Of a DNA stretch of 64,000 nt, positions 10,901-21,413 are shown in pieces. The DNA is from Lyophyllum atratum (taxonomy: Eukaryota; Basidiomycota; Agaricomycetes; Agaricales; Lyophyllaceae). Under the pieces are notes generated by a model that was given only the letters and a program-made list of their open reading frames with translations, made no database searches and had not been told where the DNA came from. The position numbers and the translations under genes are program-made. The stretch's first letter is position 1. Each line of letters begins with the position of its first letter. The stretch spans positions 1-64,000 of the forward strand of contig JACGCN010000068.1 in the NCBI GenBank assembly GCA_014905825.1, written 5' to 3'.

Positions 10901-11613
10901 GAGCGATGTCTTCTCAAAGAAACAGCCGTTCCAAGCCTTTGAAGTAAAATGTTATGAAGACCCACATGTTTAAATCAGGAAACTCACCTTGAGTCTATGT
11001 AGACTGTTCTGACGGTGTGCCGTCAAAGTACAGCCGCGACAAAGAATCTGTCCACCCTCGCAGTCCTCGCATCTGTACGTTGGCGCGTTCAACCCGCAGA
11101 CAGGGCATACGTCCTCCGTATACTGGCCTCTCCCCTCCCATCGGATGTCCTCCGCCACGAAGGTATCACGATCTGGTATCCATTGTTTCAGTGGATTGTC
11201 CTGTGGAGCAAATGATGAGCCACCGGAGCTGCCAGGGCAAAATTCCAACTCACCGCTGCACGCCGCCGTCGTGGTGCAACCACTGTGTCCTCCAGGTGCT
11301 CAATGTAGGCAGGGTCAATCCATGACATGTCGCAAGGTGTCGAAAGATCCGAGAAAGTGTGATCATAGTCCGTGGTATTTGTTTCGAACGCGGGGCTGGA
11401 AGGCGGCCGGGAATGTTTTGAAGGCGACGCGGTCATAGGGCGGTAGCGAGTGGACCAGCCTATGTTTCCACCAGGAAGGGTGTGGTAGCGCATGACAGGG
11501 ATATGGGTAGGCTGTGGAGGAGGGGTTGAGGGCCTGCCGTCGTTTTCGCTCGACGCATGCACCTGGATGTGGAGGTTGGGCTGTTTCTTCTTGACACGTC
11601 GTCTTATTGACAT
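7924..11613 (-). CDS. KDZ transposase with CxC2 cysteine-cluster domain
   Basis: Eleven exons: 11254-11613, 10988-11200, 10565-10936, 10320-10513, 10101-10269, 9905-10047, 9458-9855, 9217-9399, 9020-9158, 8326-8948, 7924-8267. Phases agree throughout and give 1,045 aa with no internal stop. Order of parts: basic N-terminus MSIRRRVKKK; the CxC2 KDZ-associated zinc cluster (CPVCG, CEDCEG, CRGC, about residues 140-185); VVHINGIHEVAVDFCDC; CPACPQPGLNLP; WLYRLFLGIDANFRLKRK; GLAATGVGTIDCARHD; YDIVCQW; FLIPKFHLPAH; GRTDGEAPERGWS; DTLDDHFGDWNWKK; and a C-terminal helical part with LRIEWCKSKARADRWSEEV. The family catalyses cut-and-paste transposition with an RNase-H-fold core. The intron after 10320 uses a GC donor. 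No frame break was found, so it is probably functional. Confidence 0.93.
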
Positions 11614-11855
11614 TGATGGAGGGCAGCTACAAAAGAGAATTGAGCGTGGTATAGGCTGTAGAGGTATAGGACGTACCAAAGAACTTTGAAAAAAACCTTG
11701 GGGCATGGAAGACTAGTCCTAGGTGAAAAGGTCAGCAAGTGGGGGCCCAGTCGCCCTGGGTCTTCCATGAAACATCCATGTGGTCGCGAACGCCCAGGCG
11801 GAGCATGAGGAGTCTGGTGGAAAACGTTTACGAGCATATCAATTTCAGCTAATAA

Positions 11856-13582
11856 TTACATGTGGTCAAGAAGTGATGGATGAAATACTTCGCGCCGATC
11901 ACGATCCAGATTCGTGATCGTCGAAAACAAATCCAATGCCTCGCGTGTCCTCTCTGCATCGTCGCCGTCCAGCTTGCGTTTCAAAGCCTTCCCGCCCTTC
12001 TTTGACTCCAGCGATCGAGCGGTTTGGAACCCGTACTTCACCCATCGAAAAAGTCCACCAGCGCAGTACTGGCTGATTGATACTCTGCGTTCGCCGTCCT
12101 GAATTAGGCAGTTACCATGGCGGAGGATGCTGGAGGGAATTAGAATAGTCGATCCCGGTGGAAACTCAATCACCCAGCCGAGATCGAACAGGATGAGATG
12201 GCCCCCTTTCGTCGGATCGTAATTGCCGCCTGCCGTGAGGGCACACATACCATACGCGACGTTGCCGGGATCTGTGTGATCGAGGGTGACTGTGGTGGGG
12301 CCGAGGTTGAATGTCGTGGCTGGGAAGATGCTGTTGGAGAAGTTCGCGCGTAGGCCCGGTTTATGTAGCCATAGCTGCTCTAAGTTCGTTGCGTAGTCTT
12401 TGTAAACCTTGGGGGCATAATACGCAAAGGCACCTGTGAAATCAGTGGGTGGTGAGTGGGTTGGCATGTGCGAAAGAGTCGGTCGACGCACTGGATTGAA
12501 AACCTGCCAACCGTTGTATATTGGGATCATCCAATAACGAATCGAGAATCTCACCCGTCTCAGGGGAGTGAACGAGGTTTTGGGGCTCCTATATGCCAGC
12601 TTTAGGTCAGGGGGGATGGATGTGGTGCAAGGCGGATGGAGGACTGCTTACCGGTTGCCCTCCACCATGTGATACCCCGACGGCTAACGCAATGAAGCGC
12701 CCTCGACGATGGTCCATCTGATCGCTCGTGAAAGCACCACTGGCTTCTCCACGCAAACGAGCATTAGCCATCGCGTTCTCCACTGCTGCCACGACCGCCG
12801 GCCAGGAGGGATCCGAAGGCATGCCTGCAAGGATGACAGTGGCACGACCAGCGTTGTCGGTGAGCGCATGAGGAATCCTAAGTAGAATAAGCAATTAGTT
12901 TACACCTCAGAGCAAAGGCATACACGTACCGGCCTTTCCAAGGGAAGGGCTCGACCCCCTCCGCCTTCAGCTCTTCAAGGGTCCAAGGTGTTGACCTGCC
13001 GCCTTTGATGCGTCGCCCGACCCAGCGCCCCGATGCCGCTGGCAAGATTGTCGAATCGACCTGAGTAGGAATGGGAGAGACGCCGATAGCTCTCAAGGTC
13101 GGCGTGCTGCGTGGGCGGTAGCCAATGGCTGGCATCAGGGGTTGGAGGGCCTTGGCTTTGTGCTTCCGGCGCGTCTTGGACCGCGCCTTGTTTCGGGAAG
13201 CTTCGCTGCCAACGACGTGTTGGGTCACCGACGGCGGCGTTGGTTTTGAGCCATGGGTTTCGGTGAGCGGTGCAGGCGGTGGATGTGGTGGATGCGGTGG
13301 ATGTGGTGACGTGCAGCGTCTAGGGAGGGGTCGTGTTGGGCGATCCGTTGGTGGTGGTTGGGGGGACAGAGGCGCGTCTTCATCATGTCCATCGTCGCCG
13401 AGAAACTGCGCAGACTCCGCCGCCAGCGCCTGCTGTAGGAGAGGTTCCATAGATACGTGGGTTTTGAGGTCGATCAGCGCAGGTGAGAATGCGGCGAAGG
13501 TGACGCCTGAGCGTGTCTGTGTGATCAGTATAAGGGTAGTCAACATAATAGCATGCTAATGAACACGCACCTTTCTTTCCAT
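11856..13582 (-). CDS. TET/JBP-family Fe(II)/2-oxoglutarate dioxygenase
   Basis: Exons 13571-13582 (MERK), 12930-13516, 12652-12877, 12504-12588 and 11856-12433 give 495 aa with matching phases. The N-terminal 200 aa are Pro/Arg-rich and low in complexity. The dioxygenase core follows: NFSNSIFPATTFNLGP, then the HxD iron ligands in LDHTDPGN, GGHLILFDLGWVIEFPPGS, a candidate distal His in SSILRHGN, and the 2-oxoglutarate-binding Arg region GERRVSISQY. Fungal TET/JBP enzymes oxidise 5-methylcytosine (some N6-methyladenine), and their genes are often coupled to KDZ transposons. This one lies head to tail behind the transposase, within the same element. Possible role (inference): altering methylation of the element or its target. 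Confidence 0.9.
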
Positions 13583-14246
13583 AATGCTGCTAGGTTCACA
13601 GAGGCAACGAGAGCTGGAGGAAGAAGTTAGCGCCCTGTTGCAGTGAGAAATGCAACGAAAAGTTTAAAAAAAAGGGGGGGGACAACGTGAGCCGCCGTGT
13701 GCCCATGGGTGAGGCTCGCCGTGCAGCTCCCGTGTCAAGAATAGCTAAGTATTGAATTCAAATGGAAACGTACCGAGCGGACGAGACAGAACGTGTTGAA
13801 CGCGTTGAACGCGTCTGATGTGCTGAACGGGGCCAGATTTGAAGTCGAGGAAGTTGCCATCCATTGTGGTCACGGGTAATCAACAAGACCAAATCGGGAC
13901 AATCTCGATGAAATCTGTCGCTTGTGTGCAACCGACATGACGCACCTTACATTTAACCGACTGTTGCAAGTCGCGAACATCACCTAGATGGTGGCGAACG
14001 GTTGCGAACCTCGTCGCAAACATCCAGTAATCTCCCTATACCAGTACTCAGAAGGGACAGGGGGGTACAAGACTTATGGTGAGTGTTCTTGCTTATGTTT
14101 TCAACCACTTTATATACTGCTTGAGGTCCTCGCATATTCCCTCGTTAATAGGGAGCAAATCACTGCTAAAACGTCAGGATCAAACTATCAAAACAGCAAT
14201 ATGAGGCCTTCGCCTTTCTGTTCAACCACCACCACCAGCCAGAACG
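13583..14246. other. Divergent promoter region inside the transposon
   Basis: Separates the TET/JBP start (13582, minus) from the next gene (14247, plus). Between 13968 and 14023 it has a cluster of GCGAAC-type words (GGTGGCGAAC, GGTTGCGAAC, CGTCGCAAAC). The same words recur in the same orientation at 19036-19080. It also contains a run of A followed by a run of G at about 13665-13682. Confidence 0.4.
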
Positions 14247-15200
14247 ATGTCGGACCTTGAGCAGGATGGCTCTACTATTGGAGACGACATCTCAAAGCAT
14301 CAGAGATACTATGAAAAGTGCGCTTTTATCTCTTATCTCGCATTAGACATACATTGAGATCTGCTACAGGAATAAATCTAAATGCCAAGAATCCGCAAAA
14401 CTACGAATGGCGAGACTACGAGAACGAAGGTAAGCATGACGGTTCTTATAGAAACATACTAAACTTCCCATACAGGAAACAGGCGAAGATTGCGGATAAC
14501 GAACTGGGGAAGAGACGGACGCAGGAAGAAGAAAGGTACGTCATATAACACGGAAAGATCTATGGTTACAATTTGTACATCTAGTCGCCCTTCGATGGAT
14601 CCCGAATCCGATGGCGAAATAACCCTTCCGCCAGGTAACGACGTCCTCATCCTTCACGACGATTTATTTGGGTTCGACCATCACTTCGACCTTGGTACAT
14701 CCGATACACCTTTAACACCTCAGTCACGAATTGGCGAAGTCAGATTTTCGAAAGTGCCGCCCAACCCCAACGTCAGTTTCGGACACTTCGATCGTTCTGA
14801 ACCTGATGCAAGCGCCGTCGACGACACCGAGGACAGCGACCAAATCCACTTCGAGCTATTTCGGCAAATTCAATCGGATGTTCAACTCTGGGGCTGCGCA
14901 TTTGGAGGCGGGGTATCTACGTGGTCTACGGCACTCGAGGAGACGTATGCGGATGCCATCGAGGCCAACGACGTGGAGGGATGGCTAGCGAATGTCTGGG
15001 GCCACGCAGCGGAGGGGCGACACCTGCTTTCGACGCTGAGGAACATGGAGGGGGAGCTACCCTACGAGATGTGGAAGATTCGGGAGCTGTGGAGACTAGA
15101 GGTCGAGCTCGTGGAGACAGTGGTCCGAGGCATTTCTTGCCTTGAACTGCGGAGTGGTCTTGTGCAAACGGGTGGGCTAAATCTTGTTACAAGTTACTAG
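14247..15200 (+). CDS. Transposon cargo: basic-region protein of unknown function
   Basis: Exons 14247-14317, 14370-14429, 14476-14535 and 14585-15200 give 268 aa in a continuous frame. The N-terminus carries a highly charged helix, HQRYYEKNKSKCQESAKLRM and then ARLRERRKQAKI, which resembles a bZIP-like basic region or coiled coil and may bind DNA. The rest is acidic and aromatic (DVLILHDDLFGFDHHFDLG) with a helical C-terminal third (LWGCAFGGGVSTWSTALEE; MWKIRELWRLEVELVETVV). Short genes with such Arg-rich N-termini are common near transposons in agaricomycetes (recollection). No specific role is assigned. Confidence 0.7.
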
Positions 15201-15253
15201 TTATGATATAATATATTCATAACGTTTTGACATAAAAATCACGGTCTTTTCTA

Positions 15254-16100
15254 CTAAGGTGTCAATGTTGTACGTGTAGTAGCTACCGTGATCTTCTGAA
15301 CGCGACCGCCAACCAACGCTTGTTGGTAAGCTGCACGTGCAAGCGCTTCAGTACTATACCGCGAAGGATTGCCCCCAGAGATACCGCTAACATTTTCCGC
15401 GAGGCCTGCCCTATGAAACCGCATGTCTATGAGTTTCTTGCACAAGGACTTCATAGGCGATGAGACTTACGATCCGTTAAATACACCTGGTTCCCGTCCA
15501 ATAAGAACTACGTACCACCGTCCCTCAGAAGACGCTACACCACACACGTGGTTAAGAAAGGACCTGCATGATGTAAAATAAAAGCAACGAACCAGCGGGT
15601 GAGGGCGGCCGCGAAGCAGGTGAGGGCGGTCGAGAGCTTGAGGTCCAATCCTCCAAATCAGATGGCATCGAAAACGTGGCATCGGGGCTCGAGGGCACAG
15701 TAACACTGGGGCGGGCGGGTTCAGGTTGTTCCACTTGAGCAAGGGTCCCTAAAGCATCAATAAACACATCTGAAGGCAGTTGGTACGTGCTGGATGAGAA
15801 AAAAGTGGCACTCACGGATGGGTATGGGGGTGACGCGCTGGAGGGCTAGGGACAGATTCAGAGGCGACATAAGCAAGCGAAGTATCTGCAGTTGCTGAAA
15901 ACTTACTCACCTGTTTGGGCAGCGTTGATGGCAGTCTGCGCGGTGTTGAGCGAGGATGCGCATTGCGCAAGGGACTGAAGCGCAACAGCCCACGAGCACC
16001 GGCACCGCTCATGGGACTGCAGTTGAGCAGACTCCGAGCAGCGACAATGGTCACTGCCGTTGCTGTGCGGGTTTAGTGGCTCGCGAGGTTGCTGGGTCAT
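15254..16100 (-). CDS. Transposon cargo: RNase H1 N-terminal (viroplasmin-like) domain protein
   Basis: Exons 15911-16100, 15816-15837, 15593-15789, 15471-15534 and 15254-15410 give 209 aa. The C-terminal module WYVVLIGREPGVFNG followed by ENVSGISGGNPSRYSTEALA and AAYQQALVGG matches the RNase H1 N-terminal / caulimovirus viroplasmin fold (YVV..GR..GV..... V.G.SG....Y.T...A..AY). That small fold binds RNA/DNA hybrids or dsRNA. There is no RNase H catalytic domain. The N-terminal part is Ser/Pro-rich with a duplicated SRPPSPA. Exon 4 was joined at an acceptor 58 nt downstream because nearer acceptors gave impossibly short introns. Confidence 0.7.
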
Positions 16101-16465
16101 TGTGAAGAAGGGGGATGTGTGGTGCGAAACAAAAGCGCATCAGTTTATACCCCAACATCTGAGAGTATCACATGGGGCGTACCTCGATACTTTGCAAAAC
16201 TCAGTACTTTGCAAAACTTCAGTCAAAGTCCCAATGATTGGTCTCTTGATGGGCGATTGCGTTGAGATCGGCTGAATCGGTGGATGATGCTTTATCCCGA
16301 TTGCTGAAATAGATTATAGTCGAGAGAGGCGGTGGCGGGTGGGGCCTAGTGAGCGTGCAATGTGGTCCATGCACAGATTGGAATTGAGGTCGAGTATATG
16401 CTAAATGACGATCAAACTGTTGCAGAAAAAAATTGTTGTGGAACTCACCTTTTCCGTCTATTGCG
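16101..16465. other. Divergent intergenic region within the transposon
   Basis: 365 bp between the start codons of the viroplasmin-like gene (minus) and the 720 aa gene (plus). It holds a local direct repeat, ctttgcaaaactcagta / ctttgcaaaacttcagt, at about 16192-16222, which echoes the TTGCAAAAC word of the element ends. No ORF is supported. Confidence 0.4.
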
Positions 16466-18839
16466 ATGCCTCGGCGATGGACAACAGACGCCCAGGCTGC
16501 CTGGCTGGGGGATCAACTACCTGGATTCTTGGATGCTCAGAAAACTGGACAGACGGGCCGTTTCGAGCTGCTTACCGCAGAGGCTTGGTTCAAGGAGTGG
16601 CCCCTTGACGACACACTTGAAGGAACTGCAAAAAACAAAGCCGTAACGGATCGTAAACAGGTCAGTTAAAATGTCACCCGTACAAGCCATAATAATCAGC
16701 TCACCTTTTGTAGCAACTCAGGCGGTGGTTCTTTTGGCACTCGAAGCCAGCCAACCGAGCGATCTCAGCCAAGACATCAGCATTGTTCAGGAAGCCCGAA
16801 GCAGTGAAGACGCGTGTTCCCAAAGCTATTCATGCATACCAACACCTGTATAAGGAGAAGACCGTAACAGCTATACAGGCGGCGTTGCTCGAGGCCGGTA
16901 AAATTGACCCAAAGACACGGCTGGCGATTATCAAAAGAGTTCCGGAAGACATGTTGGCGGCAGAGGAAAAGAATGTGTTGGACGAGGTAGCTGCATACAT
17001 TAAAGATAAAAGGGTGACAAGGGATGAAGAGCGACGGGCTGCAGAAGATGCAGACGCGTCCGATTCTGCCTCGGAGGGTGGACGGACACCAAGCCAGTAT
17101 CACGCGTATGTTCACATGTTCAAGTCACATGTCCTTTGTAGTCTCGTGTTGACTTGCAGCATTAGCGCCATTCAACAGTTTCCGGCTGCTGCTCAAGAAT
17201 TTCTCCAAGCTGCCGCAGAGGCGACGGGATGGGTCATCCACCTGGTGGCTGCCGGGCCAAATCCCGTCCACAATGGTGACATTTCGAGTATCCAGTAGGT
17301 GGCATGGCTTCTTCTTTATTGGTACATAACTGATACACCGGCTAGGCAAAATTTCGGCCCAACATCTATAGCAGGAAACACATTTCAGCAGGCGCATGCG
17401 GGATATATAGAACACATACAAGACCCATTCCTAGCCCACGTCAAAGCAATCTTCCGTGAGTACTCGTCCCCGTTGACTCTACGCGGCAAAGCTGATCTCA
17501 CCATGCAGCCCACGACATTCGGCGTAATCGATCCCTGATCGCGGAACAGCCTCCACTCAGTGCAGTGCGCAACCACGGTGGCAACAAGACAGACTCACCC
17601 GGTCCACCCTCCGTCAACTTTGACACGCTCATACCACTCCCACCTATCACCATTCAAGACGAGATCTCACAACCGTCCGATTTTGCCGGCGACATCGAGG
17701 ATGCGCGAGGTAATGATGGCATGGAGTTTGACTGGGACTTGGACAAGTTCCTGGAGGATTGGGATGCTGAGTTCAATGGGTTGCCGAATCCCACAGGCGA
17801 GTTACTCTCGACTGCTCCGCAGGCCGGTGCCCTGCCATCTGCTGGATCCCTCTCAGCATTATTAGCTGAGGATTGGCCAGCTCAGTTCGGCCCGTTGCCA
17901 GGATCAAGTCTCGATCCAGTGTTCTCTATTCCCGCGGTTCCAACGTGTTCACCACCGCCTATAACCCCGTCCTTCCAGCAAACACTGTTGATCCCGAACT
18001 CGGTAGCGCCGTCGTCAACCCCCTTCCAGCAACTACCGTTGATATCGAGTTCAGTGCCGTTGTCGTTAACGGCTCAGCAGAGTTCTATTGCAACACAACA
18101 GCTGCCTCCGCAGACGGCTATCGTACCCTCACTCCATACACCACTCGCGCGCATGCCTCCAGCAGCAGCTATCGCATTCTCACCGCCAATCTCTGCGATT
18201 TCGCGACCCGTTGCAACACCACCGTTGATTCCGCAGGTGGCTATTGTACCCTCATCTCATACACCTCCCGCGCGCTCGCCTCCATCTCATACACCTCCCG
18301 CGCGCTCGCCACCATCACCGTCTCCCACGGCCACCAGTAGCGCAACGGCACTCCTGCCAACGGTTACGACAACGGCCTCCCCCCAGTCATCGCGTCACAT
18401 GGAACCCACGGATGGTTCGGACTACGTGGTCCTTGATGCCGCCAACCGAGTCACGCAGGAGCTCCAGAGCGGAACTGTGGAGCCAGATACCTCCAAGGGT
18501 GGTGATGCGGCAGTGGCAAAGCGCAAAGAGGCAGCGAGGAAACGAGCGGAAACGATGGAAAAGAAGAAGGCGGCCGCAGCGCAGAAGAAGGAGGCCGCAG
18601 CGCAGAAAAAGGAGGCCGCATCAAAGGAGAAGGAGGCAGGGATAGAGAAGATGAAGCGGGGATCGTCCGGGACGAAGCGGAAGGCATCGACCACGGAAGA
18701 GGTTGCTTCAAACCTGCTTCGCCCCCGCCGAAACGCTCAACCGCCTGCTAGAGCCGACCGTACCCCACCCCCACCCGCTCCTCCGGCCCCAAAGAAATTG
18801 TATGTGCCGTTTCTTTCACTACCTCCAGAACTTAACTGA
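16466..18839 (+). CDS. Transposon cargo: 720 aa protein with Lys/Ala-rich tail, unknown function
   Basis: Exons 16466-16660, 16714-17105, 17160-17294, 17346-17455 and 17509-18839; phases agree. The N-terminus reads MPRRWTTDAQAAWLGDQLPG and later LRRWFFWHSKP, an arrangement I have seen in a large family of uncharacterised agaricomycete proteins (recollection, not verified). The middle is Pro/Ser/Thr-rich with duplicated HTPPARSPP. A coiled region has three imperfect copies of AAAQKKE, followed by RGSSGTKRKAST, a likely nuclear signal. The acidic segment GMEFDWDLDKFLEDWDAEF could be an activation domain. Overall it looks like a nuclear regulatory protein, but that is inference. Confidence 0.7.
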
Positions 18840-19879
18840 TACTAGTTGTGTTCAGACGGCAGATTTAGGATATGCTAGTGAGCTTAGTCGTATCTAGGTA
18901 GTTTATGATACATAAAGTAGTTTATCGAGTGCGAAAAATGAATACAAATGATTTATGATCATAACTAGCTTCATAAGCCCAGAGATAACAACAAAGATGT
19001 AGTGTGACCGTTCGGACTTAGTGTATTTTTCATGGAGGTGGCGAACAAGTTGCGAACAGTCGCGAACATGGTCGTGAACATTTCACAAACACCGTGGCAA
19101 ATGAAACCAGGCTAAATGAGTACCTTTCCAGAGGGTAGTACATCGCGGGGGTCATACTTGTTTGAGGGGTTTTTTTGGGACCCTTGGGCGTAAATTGCCC
19201 CTCATGTCTAGAAATACCCGCTACTTTATGTAGTGGGTTTCTGTCCGACATGCCCCCTTTGGCCACTAAAGCTCACCACCGGTATAGTCAGCTGATCCTG
19301 TACTTTTTTTTCGATGTCCGCTCCTGATACCACGTCATTCGTCTGTCAGGCCCCTGCGCTTTCGTCGCTGTGCTCTTGCGGTCCTCGATTCAACTGGGTC
19401 AAAGCAAGATGTAGATACAGCGTCAATGAATAAAGATAGAACTGCCGTGGAGTCGCATTGACATCACTGTCGTAGTCCATGCCAATATGGAGGGGGCTTG
19501 CATGCACGAAATCTATTAATCTATTACATATCATTCGGCTACAAAGAAAGGGCTGAAAGTTAGCGGGCTGTGCGGCGGGACGGCGCCCTATGGTGTTATG
19601 ATGTCATGGTAGGAATTTGGGAGGGCGCAGCTGCGCCCTCCAGGCACCTTACCACATCACATGACCTTGCTCAAAGTTAACTGCTAAGTCAATAACCGCA
19701 ATTATGTTTTGCAAACCATTTCCAATAAGTGTGTGAGGCTGTGTGAAGATGTGGCGGGATCCTTGGCATTGTGCGGCACGACGACGCGAGGTCGTAGACA
19801 TGATCACCAACAGCCATCAACGTGCACGCCGCTTTTGGCCAGGACAAGCGGAGAAGCGCAGTGAAGGTACCTAAATATA
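18840..19879. other. Non-coding right arm of the transposon
   Basis: No supported gene. It holds a GCGAAC cluster (19036-19080) matching that at 13968-14023, and a perfect 22 bp palindrome at 19620-19641 with half-site GGAGGGCGCAG. Confidence 0.5.
19620..19641. repeat. Perfect 22 bp palindrome
   Basis: GGAGGGCGCAG followed directly by its reverse complement, with no loop. It lies in the non-coding right arm of the KDZ element. Possible dimeric protein-binding site or transcription/replication hairpin. Confidence 0.7.
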
Positions 19880-20128
19880 GACCAGCTAAGGATACCCGAG
19901 AGGACCGAAGCGGTTTGCAAACTTCAGTCGACTGCAATTTTCAGTCGGTTTTGCAAAACTATCAAACTGTCCGCGCGGCAAAAATTTCTAAAATTGGATC
20001 GGTTAAGAATACCCGAGAGCGCTGTAGTTTGCAAACTTCAGTCGACTGCAATTATCAGTCGAGTGTGCAAAACGCCTTAACTGTGTATCTCAGTTCTATT
20101 TTGCAAATATACCACGGTACTGCCTGAG
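19880..20128 (-). repeat. Right inverted terminal repeat and subterminal tandem repeats
   Basis: Two imperfect direct repeats (about 19886-19968 and 19999-20071). Each has atacccgagag, then tttgcaaacttcagtcgac, then tgcaatt.tcagtcg and tgcaaaac. The outer copy pairs with the left end. The outermost 20121-20128 is TGCCTGAG. Confidence 0.75.
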
Positions 20129-20136
20129 ATATCCCC
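20129..20136. repeat. Right target-site duplication of the KDZ transposon
   Basis: ATATCCCC directly outside the right terminus, one mismatch from ATATCCAC at 7574-7581. Confidence 0.75.
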
Positions 20137-20166
20137 ACTACTACTCCGATTTCAATCTCTCTCATT

Positions 20167-20503
20167 CTACTCGTACCTTTCGGCATTGTCGCAGTCGATA
20201 TGGTAATACCAATCCTCGTCATCTGTATCAATGAAGATATTCACCCCATTAGGTCCATACATCGCACCCTGTACTATATATCCCTTTGCTTCGATGGACT
20301 TCAACACGGAGATGAAGGCGTGTAAAAGTAAACGCGTTTCATTTGGACCATCATTTATTTGCCTAGAGCGGGTCCGCCCACAGTTAAAGACGAAAATACT
20401 AGGTGGGTCGTATCTCTTAGGATCAAGTTGCTAAGAATATATCGGTAATGGTGAGTTTTTGGCAAGTTGAGAATGTGAATCAATCGCTCACTTGATCAGC
20501 CAT
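20167..20503 (-). CDS. Array protein copy D, unknown function
   Basis: Exons 20492-20503 (MADQ) and 20167-20430, with a 61 nt intron. The product is 91 aa: QLDPKRYDPPSIFVFNCGRT, DGPNETRLLLHAFISVLKSI, then YGPNGVNIFIDTDDEDWYYH, ending DCDNAERYE. It is intact. The KDZ transposon starts only 31-39 bp beyond its stop codon, so the original 3' flank (and probably the polyadenylation region) has been replaced by transposon DNA. Confidence 0.65.
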
Positions 20504-21061
20504 AGAGGCAAGGCTTCGTTCGAATGGGGAGGGGGCTAGTAAGGCTTAGAAGATGTAGGAGGAATCACTGCAGCGGTCAGATCCCGCATGTGCACGTTGA
20601 GTGAATGGGCACACCTCCGTTTGCGATGTTGAGGTTGCTTCTGAACAGGTTTAAGTCTATAAGTTTGTATCTTCGCATATTTCCGACTAGTTGATGAACT
20701 AGTTGATGACTTTAAATAGGGTTTACATCCAGTATAGATTCTGGAAAGTGGTCCAGAAGGCAACAAATCGTGGACACCTCAAGGACACCTACACATCGAT
20801 GATTGGACACACATTGCAGCTTCGGCTAATTCTCTTGACCGGGTGATTTCCATCATGCTTCCTAGAAGTTCTACTCGAGCACCGACGCAACTGAGCAAAC
20901 TACCTGCAGATAGCGGGAATTTCACTCACAATGTAAAGAAATGTGGTTTTCCAAACGATAAGATGCAGATATCACCTCCACTCCTCCATTTTCGAGAGGT
21001 ACAATACGACAAAAGCCTCTCGTATTCTACTCGTACCTCACGTCAGTTGCAGTTGATATGA

Positions 21062-21413
21062 TCACACCAATCCCTGACACCAATCCTCATCTTCTGTATC
21101 AATGAAGATACTCGCCCCTTCAGGTCCATACATCGCACCCTGAACTATATATCCCTTGGCTTCGATGGACTTCAATGCGGAGGTGAAGGCGTGTATGAGT
21201 AAACTCTGTTCCATTGGACCATCATTTAAGTCCCTGGCGCGTGTCCGCCCATGATTGACGATGATAAGGCTAGGTGGGTTGGCTTCATAAGAATCAGCTG
21301 AATCATCTGAATCAGATTGCTGAGAACGTATCATTAAAGTTGATTCCTTGGCAAGTTGAGAATGTGAATCGATCGCTCACTTGATCGTCCATGGAGGCAA
21401 GACTTTGTTCCAT
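21062..21413 (-). CDS. Array protein copy E, unknown function
   Basis: Exons 21381-21413 (MEQSLASMDDQ) and 21062-21319, with a 61 nt intron. The product is 96 aa, including NPPSLIIVNHGRTRARDLND, FTSALKSIEAKGYIVQGAM and ASIFIDTEDEDWCQGLV. It has the longest N-terminus of the family. A downstream Met (codon 8) gives the MDDQ start seen in copy B. It has a complete promoter with the array TATA-like box at about 21600-21613, and appears the best preserved copy. Confidence 0.65.

Larger units (their letters stand above)
7582..20128. mobile_element. KDZ-superfamily DNA transposon carrying a TET/JBP gene (about 12.5 kb)
   Basis: Ends: left CTCATGCTGACACG, right (reverse complement) CTCAGGCAGTACCG. 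Both lead into a shared inverted block CAGTTAAG.CG followed by GTTTTGCACACTCGACTGA and GTTTGCAAAC (left about 7619-7674, right about 20022-20081). An 8 bp target duplication flanks it. An 8 bp duplication agrees with what is known for Zisupton-type elements (from memory). Contents left to right: KDZ transposase (minus), TET/JBP dioxygenase (minus), a basic-region protein (plus), an RNase-H1-N domain protein (minus) and a 720 aa protein (plus). All five can be spliced into open frames, so the element may still be active. Linkage of KDZ transposases and TET/JBP genes is established for basidiomycetes. Confidence 0.85.

Noticed and set aside
13988..14260. 90-codon plus-strand ORF across the GCGAAC cluster
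   Set aside because: Overlaps the promoter and start of the next gene in a different frame, with no coding character.
18422..18711. Minus-strand ORFs with FFCAAASFFCAAA repeats
   Set aside because: Shadow of the AAAQKKE repeats in the 720 aa cargo gene.
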